Positions 48,401 through 59,247 are shown, counted from the stretch's first letter. The stretch: DNA of 64,000 nucleotides from Allodiplogaster sudhausi (GCA_945643635.1 CALZFC010000248.1:1931001-1995000), one strand, 5' to 3'. Notes: generated by a model not told the origin, from the letters alone. Program-made: numbers and translations.

Positions 48401-49656
48401 CTAGCATCAGGCCTTCACCAAGTTGAACAAAACAGAACGGAAAATTCCAATAAAATACATTGCTAATATATTCTTGTCAATAAAAATTATATTTACCTGT
48501 TCGATATTCGTTGGAAGTGGAAGCGAATCTTCTCGCTCCTTACGCAATGAAGAGTGGTCCTAGTTCTTCTTCATCAGGAAAAGAGGAAGCAGTTGAGAAG
48601 AAGCTTTGCCAGGACAGAAGCCACCACTGCGTTCTATAAAATAATACAAAAAATTAACTCGAAAATTTTAGATTAAATAATTGTGCTTTCTGAGCATTTC
48701 TGTTAAAGTGCACCGTTATCTGCATATGTTGGAACCTTTGCAAGGCCGCACAAGGCATACGAAACTTAACCATTCAAAAGAATAATGTGCACATAACTAT
48801 AAATAAATGGCTTGCGCCAAGTCTCTTGCCTCCCACCATCGCCAAACATCCAAGAATCAACTGTGATCCATGTGCTAGTAATATTTAACCAAATAAATCA
48901 CATTTATCGTTTAAAAGACGATGAGTTTTTCTTTGCAAATGGACAACAGCGAATATTATTCAGTGTCATTACAGAATTTGTTCGATTGTTTGCTTAAAAT
49001 CAAACCTATGAATACGGGAAGATGTCGACGCTGATCAGCTCCCGCCTACGCTGCTCGGCAACCTTCTTCTGTGACAACCTATCTGAAAGTAAAAGAGAAA
49101 GGATATATTATATAAAATACAATACAAAACCAAGTAAACAATACAAAGAAACTTCAATAATCACTTACAAACTAGTCTTCACCTTTAAGTACTTCATTTG
49201 AAAAAATATGTATAAAAAACCAACCAGATACAAGCGAGTGCGCAGCCAAGTTACTGCTCGGTGCCTGTCTTGAATAAGTGAGCGCGGACGCCGTCTTGCT
49301 AAACTGCTTCTTCTTCCTTCTCTCGTGACGACGAAAACTGCATGAAAGCGAAAGAAATTTGCAAAACAAACGTTGATTTAACAAATAAAACTGATGCGAG
49401 CAACAAAGTATTCCAAAAAAATTCATGCCACTGCATGTTTGACCATATTTCTGCGCCGTTAAACTAGAGTTCGAAATTTTCATTGAACGGACCGGTTAAA
49501 AAATCGGAACAATTATAACTTTTCAAAGTTCGAGCACGGTGACGAACAAATTGTTACATGGGTGGGAACATGAGCCCCGCGAACTTTTAATGTCCGAACT
49601 TTTTTTGTAACAATCGCGACCGAACTTTCATTGTCCGAACTTTTCTTCTCTGTGTG
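45445..49656 (-). mobile_element. Inner DNA transposon with CACACAGAGAAG ends, protein-coding
   Basis: Ends are CACACAGAGAAGAAAGTT (left) and the complement of CACACAGAGAAGAAAAGTT (right). The insertion site in the right arm of the outer element reads GCTGCTG|...|TGGATTC, while the intact left arm gives GCTGCTGGATTC, so the target duplication is TG. Both subterminal zones (45460-45660 and 49490-49650) are packed with short motifs in varied order: GTTAC, AAAGTTCG and TGTAACAATTTGTTC. CAC termini, a 2 bp duplication and subterminal repeats recall the CACTA (EnSpm) superfamily, but no CACTA transposase motif was recognised. Confidence 0.8.
46021..49483 (-). CDS. Multi-exon protein of the inner transposon, family unknown
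   Basis: Exon-like blocks in minus order: a basic block RRHERRKKKQFSKTAS (about 49345-49235); SQKKVAEQRRRELISVDI (49080-49025); SSLRKEREDSLPLPTNIEQ joined in phase to LAFAHNSNGLVEKRIRRLRH (48560-48500 and 47788-47622); RVNSLVLGSLDHNEVVKK (47543-47485); VESDPRVWFIGIVFFNTAL to FVRDFIAAYCESTNDFPARL (47255-46990); DCIALGCVLNLLALF (46850-46740); NAYAAGTALSHVKGQGITQP (46575-46450); and ADALLAYLSAFWVFNLEL, ending HRKICGAKHK-stop (46208-46021). It is probably the element's own protein, but no DDE, helicase or nuclease motif could be named. A stop in the 48.6 kb block suggests either wrong borders or decay. Confidence 0.5.
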
Positions 49657-49929
49657 TGGATTCAGCCAGTTCGTTTCTCAGCCGAATGACTCGAAAAAAA
49701 TTCAGCTAAACAGCGTAGCTTTGTGAAATTGTCAGATCTTTGTCATTTCGCCATGTTTTGGAAAACGGTTTTTCCAGGATTATGCGCAATGAAAAAAGAC
49801 AACCCTCAGAGGAAATCGCACGGCATGTCCTCAGCACTTCGCAATTCCAGTTTGAATTATTTAAATTAATTTAATTAATCGGATTAATTTCGGACCCAAC
49901 AATGTTGGGCGGTACTGTAGTTATAAATT

Positions 49930-50330
49930 TTGGAGGGAATTTAAATCTCCTCGATCAATACGTCTGGGGAGGCTGTATGCTGTTACTAGCCGCGATGCAT
50001 GAAACGGGTGCAACTTGGTAAAGTACGGTATACTTTGTGTCAAAATTCCGAAATTTTTTAAGGGCAGGTACCATCCGTGCATCCGTATATCTCGAGCTGA
50101 TCTCCGGGATAAACCTCGTTCCATAAGCCGCTGCTCGCATCGCAAAAGAGCGCAATGCCCATCTGACCGAGAGAGCCCTCAAGGAAAGCAAATATCGATC
50201 TGATCTCCGAGGAAACCGTCTGGCGCATCGAGCGACATCTTCCACTGGCCGAAACGCGTTTCGCAATAGAGAATCCTGTTGAACACGAAATCTTCCCCCG
50301 ACTCCTCAAGTAAAGTGTGTTTTAGTAAGG
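49930..50330 (-). pseudogene. Fragment with two copies of the small cysteine-rich repeat
   Basis: One copy at 50300-50190 reads RILYCETRFGQWKMSLDAPD then GFLGDQIDIC. The next, in another frame at about 50175-50060, reads ALFCDASSGLWNEVYPGDQL then EIYGCTDGTCP. The consensus is LxCDxxxGxWK...GDxxxIYGC. The frame change between the two suggests decay or an intron. It directly adjoins the outer transposon. Confidence 0.45.
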
Positions 50331-50463
50331 CGAGAAAGCATGTGCTCTCGAGAGAGGTAGAATGAAAATTCAGAATTATTTAAATACCCATTGTTTCGTG
50401 CTCCCTCCATGAAGAAATACAATGTTGGGGATCTTGTATGTACCTTGTTTTTGTAATAGATAA

Positions 50464-50535
50464 CTAGCGTGCCTTCGGCACGCTACGGGCCTTCGGCCCG
50501 GTCAATGACCACCGGGGCTATCGCCCCGGTGGTCA
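50464..50535 (-). other. Cluster of three perfect GC-rich hairpins (possible Helitron-type end)
   Basis: Consecutive stem-loops: GCGTGCCTTCGGCACGC (50467-50483), CGGGCCTTCGGCCCG (50486-50500), and TGACCACCGGGGC with loop TATC and its perfect complement (50506-50535). On the minus strand the last hairpin runs straight into CTAG followed by T, as at a Helitron 3' terminus. The matching TC-type 5' end was not found. The hairpins could instead be a structured RNA or a foreign organellar-type insert. Confidence 0.45.
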
Positions 50536-52124
50536 TTTCCCGATTTAAGAAAAAAAAATTCATTCGATTGTTCTGGCCGATTCATTTTCTTTTCTCTAGC
50601 AAATAAAAAAAACCAAAAAAGTTGCAGCAATCTATATCTGTCGCGTTTTTGACTACGCACCGGCTCGCTCGCTGGGTGCGAGACAGCATAGAGAGGGGAG
50701 AGAGTGCAGACGGCTAGAGAGCAGCCGCCTGCCCCAAAGGTCTCCTAGACCAATTAAACAGCCATCCAAAACATTCAGCGACCCTTTATAAGCTTAAGAT
50801 GAATTCTAATGACAATGCAATGTATGAGAAAGTTGTTCGTCTTTACGAGACGGTTCTTTCAAACCATACTTTGATGACATGGCTTATCCACCCTCGGAGA
50901 TATCGCGGTATTTCGGAAACCGGCTCCTTTAAGGCACTTATCGAATGTTTTAAATAACGAAAAAATCACCAAAAATACTTCTCATCTTGGTGATTCCATA
51001 TATGCAATCCGTTTCTCGATAGCAAGTCCAGTATTCGGTCAGCGATTCTCCAAAGGTCGCTCTTAACATCAAAATTTGCCCCTTTAATCGATCATAGTTT
51101 GAATACTCGTAATAATTGGGAGATGAGACCCACATAGAAAGATGCGCAATGAAAAACTGCATCTAAAAAGTGGAATAATCAACCGGCGGGCCGGGCCGAT
51201 TTCGAGAAAAGGGGCAACTACAGGCGAAAAAGTGCCCAAAAACTAATTTTCATTCAAACCGATCTACCAATCGATATATCAATCTAAGATTTGTGGCTCC
51301 TAACTAAACATCAAATGGGCAATTCAGAACTATGTTTGTTATTTTTGTAGGTGCCCTAGAAAAAGAGATATTCCACCTCACAGTTTCCCGAGTGGCTACT
51401 CTGTTAGGCGCCGGCGCCAACCAAATCTTCTGAAAAGCACCTAGGAAGGTAGCCAAGACTTCAACGATTCGAACAAGACCTCCCTTGTTATCATAGGCCT
51501 TTTCTACTGCCCACAGGAATCAATCTCTCGTAAGCGGAGGATTAACTTTTTACGTTGTTTAATCTAAGAAGAGATCCGCCCTCCTTCACATGTGATCTTG
51601 TCTTCGGTGAATGTTGCCGCGGTTGAATCACAAGGTCCGCACGAAATCACCGAAGGTGGCGAGCAGGGGATGAGCACTGTATTTTTCATCATTTATTTAT
51701 ATTAATGAATTCTGGATATTGTATATATAAAATTAAAGTTGCCACATTCATCTTCGAAGCCCCTCGCCATAGAAATTAAGGCGCCCGGAATGCTCCGATT
51801 TCACTCATCACTTTTCTTTTTCATTCATATTTTACTCTATTATTTTCTCTCAGCTTTCCTGATTTATACTGAAATAAAAAGAGGCTATTGGTTGGATACT
51901 GCGCTGTATTAAAAGTTAGCGGTATTTAGGTTTTCTCTTGCACATTCCCCCCTCCACATCTGTTTGTAAACCTCATCGACAATCGCGATTCAACCGCTTC
52001 TGTTATTCCTCCAGCCTAAGCATGAGGCAGGGCAGTGGGGACCCCCGGTTGGTATGATTCGTGTAATGACATTCCCTGATCGAAAGTTAGAAAAAAGCCA
52101 ATGTGTGTGCCAAATAACGCTGAC
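50536..52124. other. No recognisable gene; unusual composition
   Basis: 50640-50760 and 51180-51230 are GC-richer than surroundings (CGGCGGGCCGGGCCGATTTC). A 70-codon minus-strand frame (50950-51162) has no known match. If the hairpins at 50464 are a rolling-circle element end, this is its body. Confidence 0.4.
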
Positions 52125-52805
52125 CGGCAGTGGTAGTGGGTGTAGTGGTCGTGGTCGTGGTCGTCGTTGTCGAAGTAGTCGTCGTGCTCGGAAGTGGGGG
52201 CGTCGTAGTTGTGGTCGTGGACGGCTCAGCCGTGGTTGCGGTCGTGGACTTCTCAGTCTCGACTGCGACCCCAACCGAGGTCTTCTCCGTGGTGGTCTCC
52301 TCCGTGCATTTTTCTGGCTTGAAGTAGAGAGGCTGAGGACGGCAAGAATGGTTGAAGAAGCTTCCCAGGAGGGCGCAGTGTGCCCTGATCACGTCGAATG
52401 CGACCGCCTCGCACTCCGGCGACTGTCAGAATGTTTAAGTTTGACTCTACTTGAATATGTAGCAATTTATATATTCCTTTTATTGATAGTCGGCAAACCT
52501 GATCGCATTTCATCGTGCACTCTTGTAGCATTGATATAAACGGAAGCAGCGCCAGTCTCGGCCTTAGCTCGGTCGACTTCAAGTCTTCTTCATACTCGCA
52601 TGGCATCTTTGATCAAGTCAAATACCTTTTTTATTTCTAATACAATTCTAGATCTCGGCGAATCGATGGATGATAAGAGCGAAAGACTTCAACAAAACGT
52701 TTATTTATTTAGTTTGTCAGCGAATTAAGTTAAACCGACGGAGTTTGTGAGGAGAAAAAGATGACGAAGAAGCAGGAGCCACTTGAATGCCTCGCCACTC
52801 GCCAT
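52125..52805 (-). CDS. Secreted Cys-domain/mucin-like protein, copy 2
   Basis: Exons 52805-52740 (signal peptide MASGEAFKWLLLLRHLFLLT), 52606-52499 (MPCEYEEDLKSTELRPRLAL then LQECTMKCDQ) and 52422-52125 (SPECEAVAFDVIRAHCALLG, HSCRPQPLYFKPEKC, then a Thr-rich tail). Cys positions match copy 1 one for one. The Thr tail is shorter and mostly pure Thr/Pro. By alignment with copy 4 the exon should end with G|GT at 52125, so at least one more exon is expected downstream, and none was recognised. If it reads through instead, the stop is at 52087. Probably extracellular. Function unknown. Confidence 0.7.
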
Positions 52806-52997
52806 CACCGCTCGGCGGTCGACTGTGTGGCTTCGGCTCTGTTCAGTTGATCAGAACGTTGCGTGCTCCACGGAAACGCCTAGCGACGAAAGGAACCCTC
52901 GTAAGTGGAAGCTCCTATGTGGTTCTCTAAAAGCATTCATGGATACGTGTTTTTTTCAGACATAGATTTTAAAAAATGGATGTCAAATATCGCTGAC

Positions 52998-53895
52998 CGG
53001 CAGGTGTAGTGGTCGTAGTGGTCGGAGCCGTGGTCGTCGTAGTGATAGTGGTCGTCGTGGTGGTATTCGTGCTCGTGGACGGCTCAGCCGTGGTTGTGGT
53101 CGCGGGATTCTCAGTCTCGACTGCGACCCCAACCGTAGTCTTCTCCGTGGTGGCCTCTTCTTGAAGTTGAGCGGCTGAGGCCGGCAAGAGTGGTTGAAGA
53201 AGTTTCCGAGGAGGGCGCATTGAGAGCCGAATACGTCGAATGTGACCTCTTTGCATTCGGAGAGCTGAACGCTCTTTTATGACCGATTCCAACACTTGCT
53301 GAGAAACCTCTCGTTGCAAAAAATATGCTAGAAATTATTCTGTTTCCTTTTTTATACGGAATCCAGTTACATACTTATATACATGTTCATCTAGATATGC
53401 ACATTCAGTTACACTATTTAAATTCGCTTCAATAGTCATTGGAATTATTTTTGCGTTGAGAGTCTAAAAAAATTGTTACTTGAAAGAAATACAAACGATT
53501 AAAGCATTTTAATACATAAACATAAAAAAATTTATTAGTTTTTTATTCATAGCTTGTCGCACTCGCTCGTGCATTCTGGAAGAGTTGCGCTTCCGCTGAG
53601 CAGCTTGAGTTTCGGCCGCAGCTCGGTCAACAATCTTTCTTCGTACTCGAATGGCAGCTTTGACAAATTACGAATTGAGTTTGAGAAATTTAAAGCATTA
53701 GACAAATTATGAATCGTATTTGATAACTTAGGAATTATATTTTTCAAATATTATTCCTAAGTTGTTTTTCAAATTTTTATGTTTAACAAATTACAGATTG
53801 CATAAGTTAACTTCTTACAGAGTATCAACGAAATTAACCATGCTGTTTGCATTTTGAAGAAGATGGAGAAGAACGAGCGTCGTTCCATTCTTCAT
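52998..53895 (-). pseudogene. Secreted Cys-domain/mucin-like protein, copy 3, broken
   Basis: Exon 1 (53895-53830) is a different signal peptide, MKNGTTLVLLHLLQNANSMV, shared with copy 4. Exon 2 (53657-53553) reads LPFEYEERLLTELRPKLKLL, with the first conserved Cys replaced by Phe. Its donor, GT in the other copies, is CT (GACAAG|CTATGA). Exon 3 (53264-52998) keeps SECKEVTFDVFGSQCALLG, but a deletion after PQPLNFK removes the last Cys and shifts the frame before the Thr-rich part. Three lesions make a pseudogene the best call. Confidence 0.75.
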
Positions 53896-54404
53896 GACTG
53901 TTGATATTTCTTTTTTTATCATATTTCTACTGCTACATTTCAGCCTCTCTCTCTCACTCGACCCTGCTGCCCTTATTGTGAGTGAAATTTGAACGAGCAT
54001 AAATAAGAACTTCATGCAGGTTACTATGGAAAATGACTTATTGTTACATAGTTCGTCCACATTCAATCCCACCCTTTGCGTATCTTGGCGTATGTTTCAT
54101 CAAACTGCGCCCACTATGAAAGCTCACTAAAGTTTATGTCTGTGACACAAGAGAGTGGGCAAAAGGGAGAGAAGAAAACATTCTAAAAAATTTCTACTAA
54201 CTTATGCTCTCTCAAATTCGTGCACTATCTAAATCTGTTCCAAATGTGCAGTACGTTTTGCTTTCAAAAATGTGCAATTCACATGTGCAGTTCGTTCAAG
54301 AACAGCGGAACACAAAAATGGTTCACGAGGGATTGGTGGTCAGTGTGATAGTGATTTGTATCATGAATCATCATGAATCGTGATACAAATCATGAATCAT
54401 GATA
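53896..54404. other. No gene; short direct repeats
   Basis: 54340-54420 has repeated CATGAATCRTGATACAAATC units that lead into the palindrome. Confidence 0.55.
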
Positions 54405-54537
54405 CAAATCAATTCATCATCATACTCATTGATACCACCTTCCAGGTATGCTGATGATAAGAGGAAGGTGGCTGCTAGGTCTGATCGACAACAAGCGCAT
54501 TTTCAAGACTGTCGAGTGGTCCTCCACGATTTACTAC

Positions 54538-54579
<42 letters not shown>

Positions 54580-55128
54580 CAGATGGAGGATGAGATCGAG
54601 AGGATGAGAAGTGAGGTAGCGAGAGAGGAGGAGAAAGTGGGTGATATATAGGAGGAAGCAGGAAGTGAGAAACTTTCTATGGAGAGATGAGATAGTGAGG
54701 TGAAATAGGCACGATGATACTTTGTTATCTTTGGTGTAAGCCGTGCTATTAATCTTGACAGAACTGGCACCAGTTTCGAAAAATGTGCCGACTTTTTTAT
54801 TTTAAAGTGAGTCAAGTTTTGATGCAAACATGGCTATTTACCTATTGAAGCAAAGAATCTATGCAAAAGCAACGATGAGGATTTGAAAGCGCGTTCCGTT
54901 GCAATATGAATGTGGCACATTTTTCGAAACTGGTGCCAGTTCTGTCAAAATTAATAGCACGGCTTACACCAAAGATAACAAAGTATCATCGTGCCTATTT
55001 CACCTCACTATCTCATCTCTCCATAGAAAGTTTCTCACTTCCTGCTTCCTCCTATATATCACCCACTTTCTCCTCCTCTCTCGCTACCTCACTTCTCATC
55101 CTCTCGCTCTCATCCTCCATCTGACCCT

Positions 55129-55171
<43 letters not shown>

Positions 55172-55300
55172 GTAGTAAATCGTGGAGGACCACTCGACAG
55201 TCTTGAAAATGCGCTTGTTGTCGATCAGACCTAGCAGCCACCTTCCTCTTATCATCAGCATACCTGGAAGGTGGTATCAATGAGTATGATGATGAATTGA
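54405..55300. repeat. Large palindrome (foldback), arms about 390 bp
   Basis: 54415-54800 is repeated in reverse complement at 54905-55290, with near-identical sequence: TCATACTCATTGATACC at the outer edges, AAGACTGTCGAGTGGTCC, a GA/CT array, and GAACTGGCACCAGTTTCG at the inner edge, with a ~100 bp spacer. Each arm reads MLMIRGRWLLGLIDNKRIFK then TVEWSSTIYYC toward the centre, which may be a captured exon. No transposon-type end repeat or target duplication was seen. Confidence 0.9.
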
Positions 55301-55328
55301 ATCGCTGAGGGTCCTGAATTACGACTGA

Positions 55329-55419
55329 ATCACCATCGAGTGGACCAACATCACGGACGACGCCGCCAAACAGTTCCGCCGCGAGTGGGTTCCTTATGGT
55401 GAGAGCTGGGTTCTGTGAT
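55329..55419 (+). other. Possible exon of unknown gene
   Basis: ITIEWTNITDDAAKQFRREW then VPYG ends at a GTGAGA donor, and reading through gives ESWVL-stop. It directly follows the palindrome. The palindrome arm reads VEWSSTIYY, so both may derive from one gene. Not recognised. Confidence 0.25.
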
Positions 55420-55897
55420 CAAATAGGATAATTATAAGTGTCGCCGTCAGATTTAACATGACGGAGACGCTTAAAATTATCTATTTCCGACAAAAATCTT
55501 TATTTCAACATACACATATTGATTACTTTCTGAGTTAGCGTTTGCTCTGTGCATACAAAGCATATGTTTCCACTAGCAATTCTATGTCGATTCTGTCATA
55601 GCGATTATTAATGCTTAATTCGTACAACAGGGAAATCTTTATTATAATATGCACATGTTGATGAAGTTTTGAGTGCACGTATACTCATCTAGTTTCAATA
55701 AAGCTTCCAAGGTCTTTGAGAAATCGTACGACAAAATTGTTATTATTTACATAAATGGTATACATTTGTAGTTGCAGATGTTGACTTGTTGTTGACTCTA
55801 GAGAAGTAGTCTACTTCTATTCTTCAGCATTATTCCTGATCAGTGAGCAGTGGGCAAAGAAGGCAGAATAAACAGGCGCCTACTATTCATACAACAC
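55420..55897. other. Duplicated non-coding DNA
   Basis: 55640-55900 is the partner of 36210-36480. Confidence 0.5.
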
Positions 55898-56080
55898 TTT
55901 AAACGAGGGCGATCACCGAAAATTATGTGATATTGCACTCTCATTCGTGGGTGCTACTTTCACGCAGCGGGTTTCTGCGGCCTGCGAAATAGCACGCGAG
56001 AATGAGAGTGATTAATCACAGGGCAGACGCGGCTATTCGAACTTGCATTAAATATTTTTCGGTGGTCTCCCTCTTTTAAC
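55898..56080. mobile_element. MITE, copy 2 (GATCACCGAAAA ends)
   Basis: Inverted relative of 35125-35342. Ends AACGAGGGCGATCACCGAAAA and the complement of AAGAGGGAGACCACCGAAAA. Flanked by TTTAA and TTTTAA. Confidence 0.75.
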
Positions 56081-56084
56081 CAGA

Positions 56085-56390
56085 GCTCGTATAGCAGCCG
56101 TAAACATCGACCTCATCTCCGAGGTAGCCATCCGCGGAATTGAGCGACCTCTTCCACTGTCAGTTGGTCGCATCGCAAAAGAGGTCGCTATACAACTGAG
56201 ACGGCGTGCCCTCAAGGAAAGTTGCGATGGTTTTGTCGGGCGCGAAGGTGTGTGTTCTCGAGAGGGGATGACTTCGAAATTAAATAAGCAATCTATTGTT
56301 TGGTGCTCCTTCCGTGCAGAAATGCAATGAACCCTCGGTCTGTAGTAGAGCACTCCTTGTGTACAGTAGATCGACGAGCCCGTCTTCACC
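56085..56390 (-). pseudogene. Fragment of small cysteine-rich repeat family, with stop
   Basis: Reads TIATFLEGTPSQLYSDLFCD, ATN-stop-QWKRSLNSADG and YLGDEVDVYGC. The stop sits where the other copies have SG. The upstream piece (56330-56390) gives GSSIYCTQGV, equivalent to EKIYCEP in the 36.5 kb copy. Confidence 0.5.
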
Positions 56391-56705
56391 GACGAAAGTC
56401 GAAACTTTTATAATTTGACATCGCCTTATTAACTTTTATTTGGCAGTATACACAATAGTACTCGAGAATGTATGGATGAGGGTTATTTCAAATATGCCAA
56501 ATAATAAAAGTTTCCACTTTTGTCTGCTAAACCCCTTGCCGAAGAAACTACATGGAATGATTCTCTCACTCACTTTTCTTTGTCATTCAAATTTTACTCA
56601 TATATTCTTTTTCATGATGTAAGCGAAAAGCTATAAAAACACGAATAAAAAAAAAATATATATATATATATAAAACGGCACTGCTCTTACAAAGTGGCCA
56701 CTTAC
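56391..56705. other. No recognisable gene
   Basis: Downstream DNA of copy 4, with an (AT)n run at 56655-56672. A final exon of copy 4 may lie here but was not identified. Confidence 0.4.
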
Positions 56706-57836
56706 CAGCCGTTGTCATAGTTGTCTTAGCCTCGGTGGTGGTTGTGATCGTTGTGGTCGTGGACGGCTCAGCCGTTGTTGTGGTTGTAGAAGGAGCTTTG
56801 GTTGTGGTCGTGGACTTCTCAGTCTCGACCACGACCCCAACCGTTGTCTTCTCCGTCGTGCTCGTCTCCGTGCATGTTTCTGGCTTGAAGTAGAGAGGCT
56901 GATGCCGGCAAGAGTGGTTGAAGAAGTTTCTGAGGAGGGCGCAGGCGTCGAATCCGTCGAATGCGACCGCTTTGCATTCGGACAGCTGAACGGTCTCTTA
57001 TGCTTTTTTTACCACAAGGCTTACTTGCAGAGAAACGTCTAGTCGAAAAAAAAATGTTTTTTTAACCACAGAATGGAGTTACATGTATGTATGTATGTAT
57101 GTACATACATATACAGTACCGCCCAACAACAAGGGGTGCAGGAACTTTCGGAACTTTCGGAAAGTTCCAAAATGTCCGATCAAATTGTGCGCTTCTGGAT
57201 AATCGCACGTCGATTTGGTTTGCATATTCGGATTCAAGCGCTCGGGTTTTACCATAATTGATCATAAAATGTCAAAATAATGCAAAATGAAAATCTTGTG
57301 AATTCCGTGGTGCAGGACCATCACAATTCGTAGTGTGTCAATGTGTAATCGTTTCAGTGCAATTTCTGAAGGCAGTTGCACGAACAGAATTACTTTAAAT
57401 TACAGTTGCAGATGTCACTTAGCTTCCTTTTGTCTAATCTAGCTAGGGACTCTTAATGTTATAAGTAAAAAAACTACGTCAAAAAAATCTTGCAAAAGAA
57501 AATTTAATAAATTGGTTCAAAAGAGGAATCGAACACCAGCCATTTCTCCCACACTCTTACAAGGATACCAATACTCCACACAGCCATACAGAACAATTCT
57601 ACAAACAATTTTATGAAGCATTTGACGTTGTTTTTAAGAGCTGTTAGAGTCCATGCCACGAAAATTTCATTCCTTCCGAAGTCATCCGCGGCAAAAGATT
57701 TACTGCGATTGGGGCCCGAACCTGTGACAAACAAAATGCAGGCTAACGCGTAAGCCACTGGGCCATACCAATCATATCAGTTCGCTCGAACAACCGAATC
57801 CTTGACAGTTGGTCAGCCACCTACTTCCCAACTTCA

Positions 57837-57888
<52 letters not shown>

Positions 57889-59247
57889 CTTCTTGAGTTG
57901 TTCTCTATTTGCTTCGCTTTGAAAGATCCCCCACTTTGGGCTATCATTTTGACTCTACTTCCTTTTTCCTTGTCAAAACATTCGTCCCGTTTGGGATTCG
58001 AACTTGCGACGCTCATAATAGCAAGCAAGCGCGCAGCTTACTGCGCTACGCATGCTGTCGCGAAGTTGGCCCAGCCAGGGGCAAAAGAAGAAGAAAATGC
58101 TGCCCTCTAGGGCGGAGATCCTGCCACGCGGGTCTTGAAGATAAAACATTGAAGAATACATTTGAAGATATGCCTGGCCGGGTCTTTCGGAAGTAAGAAA
58201 ATGATGTGATAAACCAGTCATTGATAAGCCTTTCCATGTGAAGATACACGAGGCATTCAAACAGACAAGTTTATATACAAGAGCCTCTTACAGAGGTAAT
58301 TCATAACAAGTAATGATGCTAGCATAGTACAAGTAGTGAGAGGGAAGAGAAGATGGGAAGGGTGCCAGAGCTAAGCTCTGGACCCGCTGCTCCTCGCGGA
58401 GCGCAAGATGAACACTGAAGATGCCGGGACTTTGGCGGGGGGAAGGTGAGAAAGGATGCGAGGGAGAGCTCGCGTGCGCCCTAGACACCGAGACTGCTCA
58501 ATCGATATGAGCCAAGGCCTATGCCTAGTGACGAGAGAGTGTTGTGAGAGGAGAGAGTGGTTAGAGAAGGAGAGAGCGAGCGAGATGAGCTACGGAATCT
58601 CGCCTCTGCTACGAATACTAACACACTAAATACAGTATGAATCGGCACTAAAATGGGCCGAGCTAGCAGAAATACAGGGGGAAAGAGAAATCGAAACTGC
58701 AAGTTTTGACACTGGGGGCCTAGACAAAAGGGAAGGCGAGAGAAATGGGGAGAATGGGATACCAGGGTTGTCGAGGGCTCCTTGACTGAGTCGTCTGCTC
58801 GCCGGACTGCCGCTCGCTGGTCCCGTGTTGTCGAGGGCTACTTGACCGAGTCGCTGGTGTCGTCTCATGTCTGCCGCTCGAGTGGTTCACGCCCGTTGTC
58901 CTTGTTCGCCACGCTGCTCGATTTCATGTCCCGCGACGCGCCTTCTCGCTGCACTTCGGCTGCCGGCTACTCGACGGTGACGTATCGACGCTCCAATTGG
59001 CGAAAGGAAAAACGACGTGTCTGGTTAAAGAACCAGGAAGAAAAATCACGAGACGTAGTCTCAGTGACATTGCCATGTCTTCTATCTCAAACTCGACAAT
59101 GATGATGGCAAAACTCTTCTCTCTCTCTCTCTCTCTCTTTCTCTCTGTCTCTCATTATTTCCCGCAGATTTCGGGCACTTGAATTTTGGTTGTGGACGAG
59201 CCGGGGCTGTTCCATCTCTGGTCTGTACGACAGTTTGGGCCTGGATG

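Larger units (their letters stand above)
44139..49917. mobile_element. Long-armed inverted-repeat DNA transposon, split by a second element
   Basis: The left end (AGTACCGCCCAACATTGTTGGG at 44140) and right end (complement, to 49917) are flanked by TA. The left arm is 44139 to about 44690. The right arm is its reverse complement in two pieces: 45180-45444 and 49657-49917. Removing 45445-49656 leaves a ~1.57 kb foldback element with ~550 bp arms and a CT-rich centre. The inner part of each arm holds a tRNA-like segment (GTGTATTGCGACAGCGTTTGAC with GGTGTTCGATGCT). No transposase belongs to the outer element itself, so it is non-autonomous. Confidence 0.85.
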
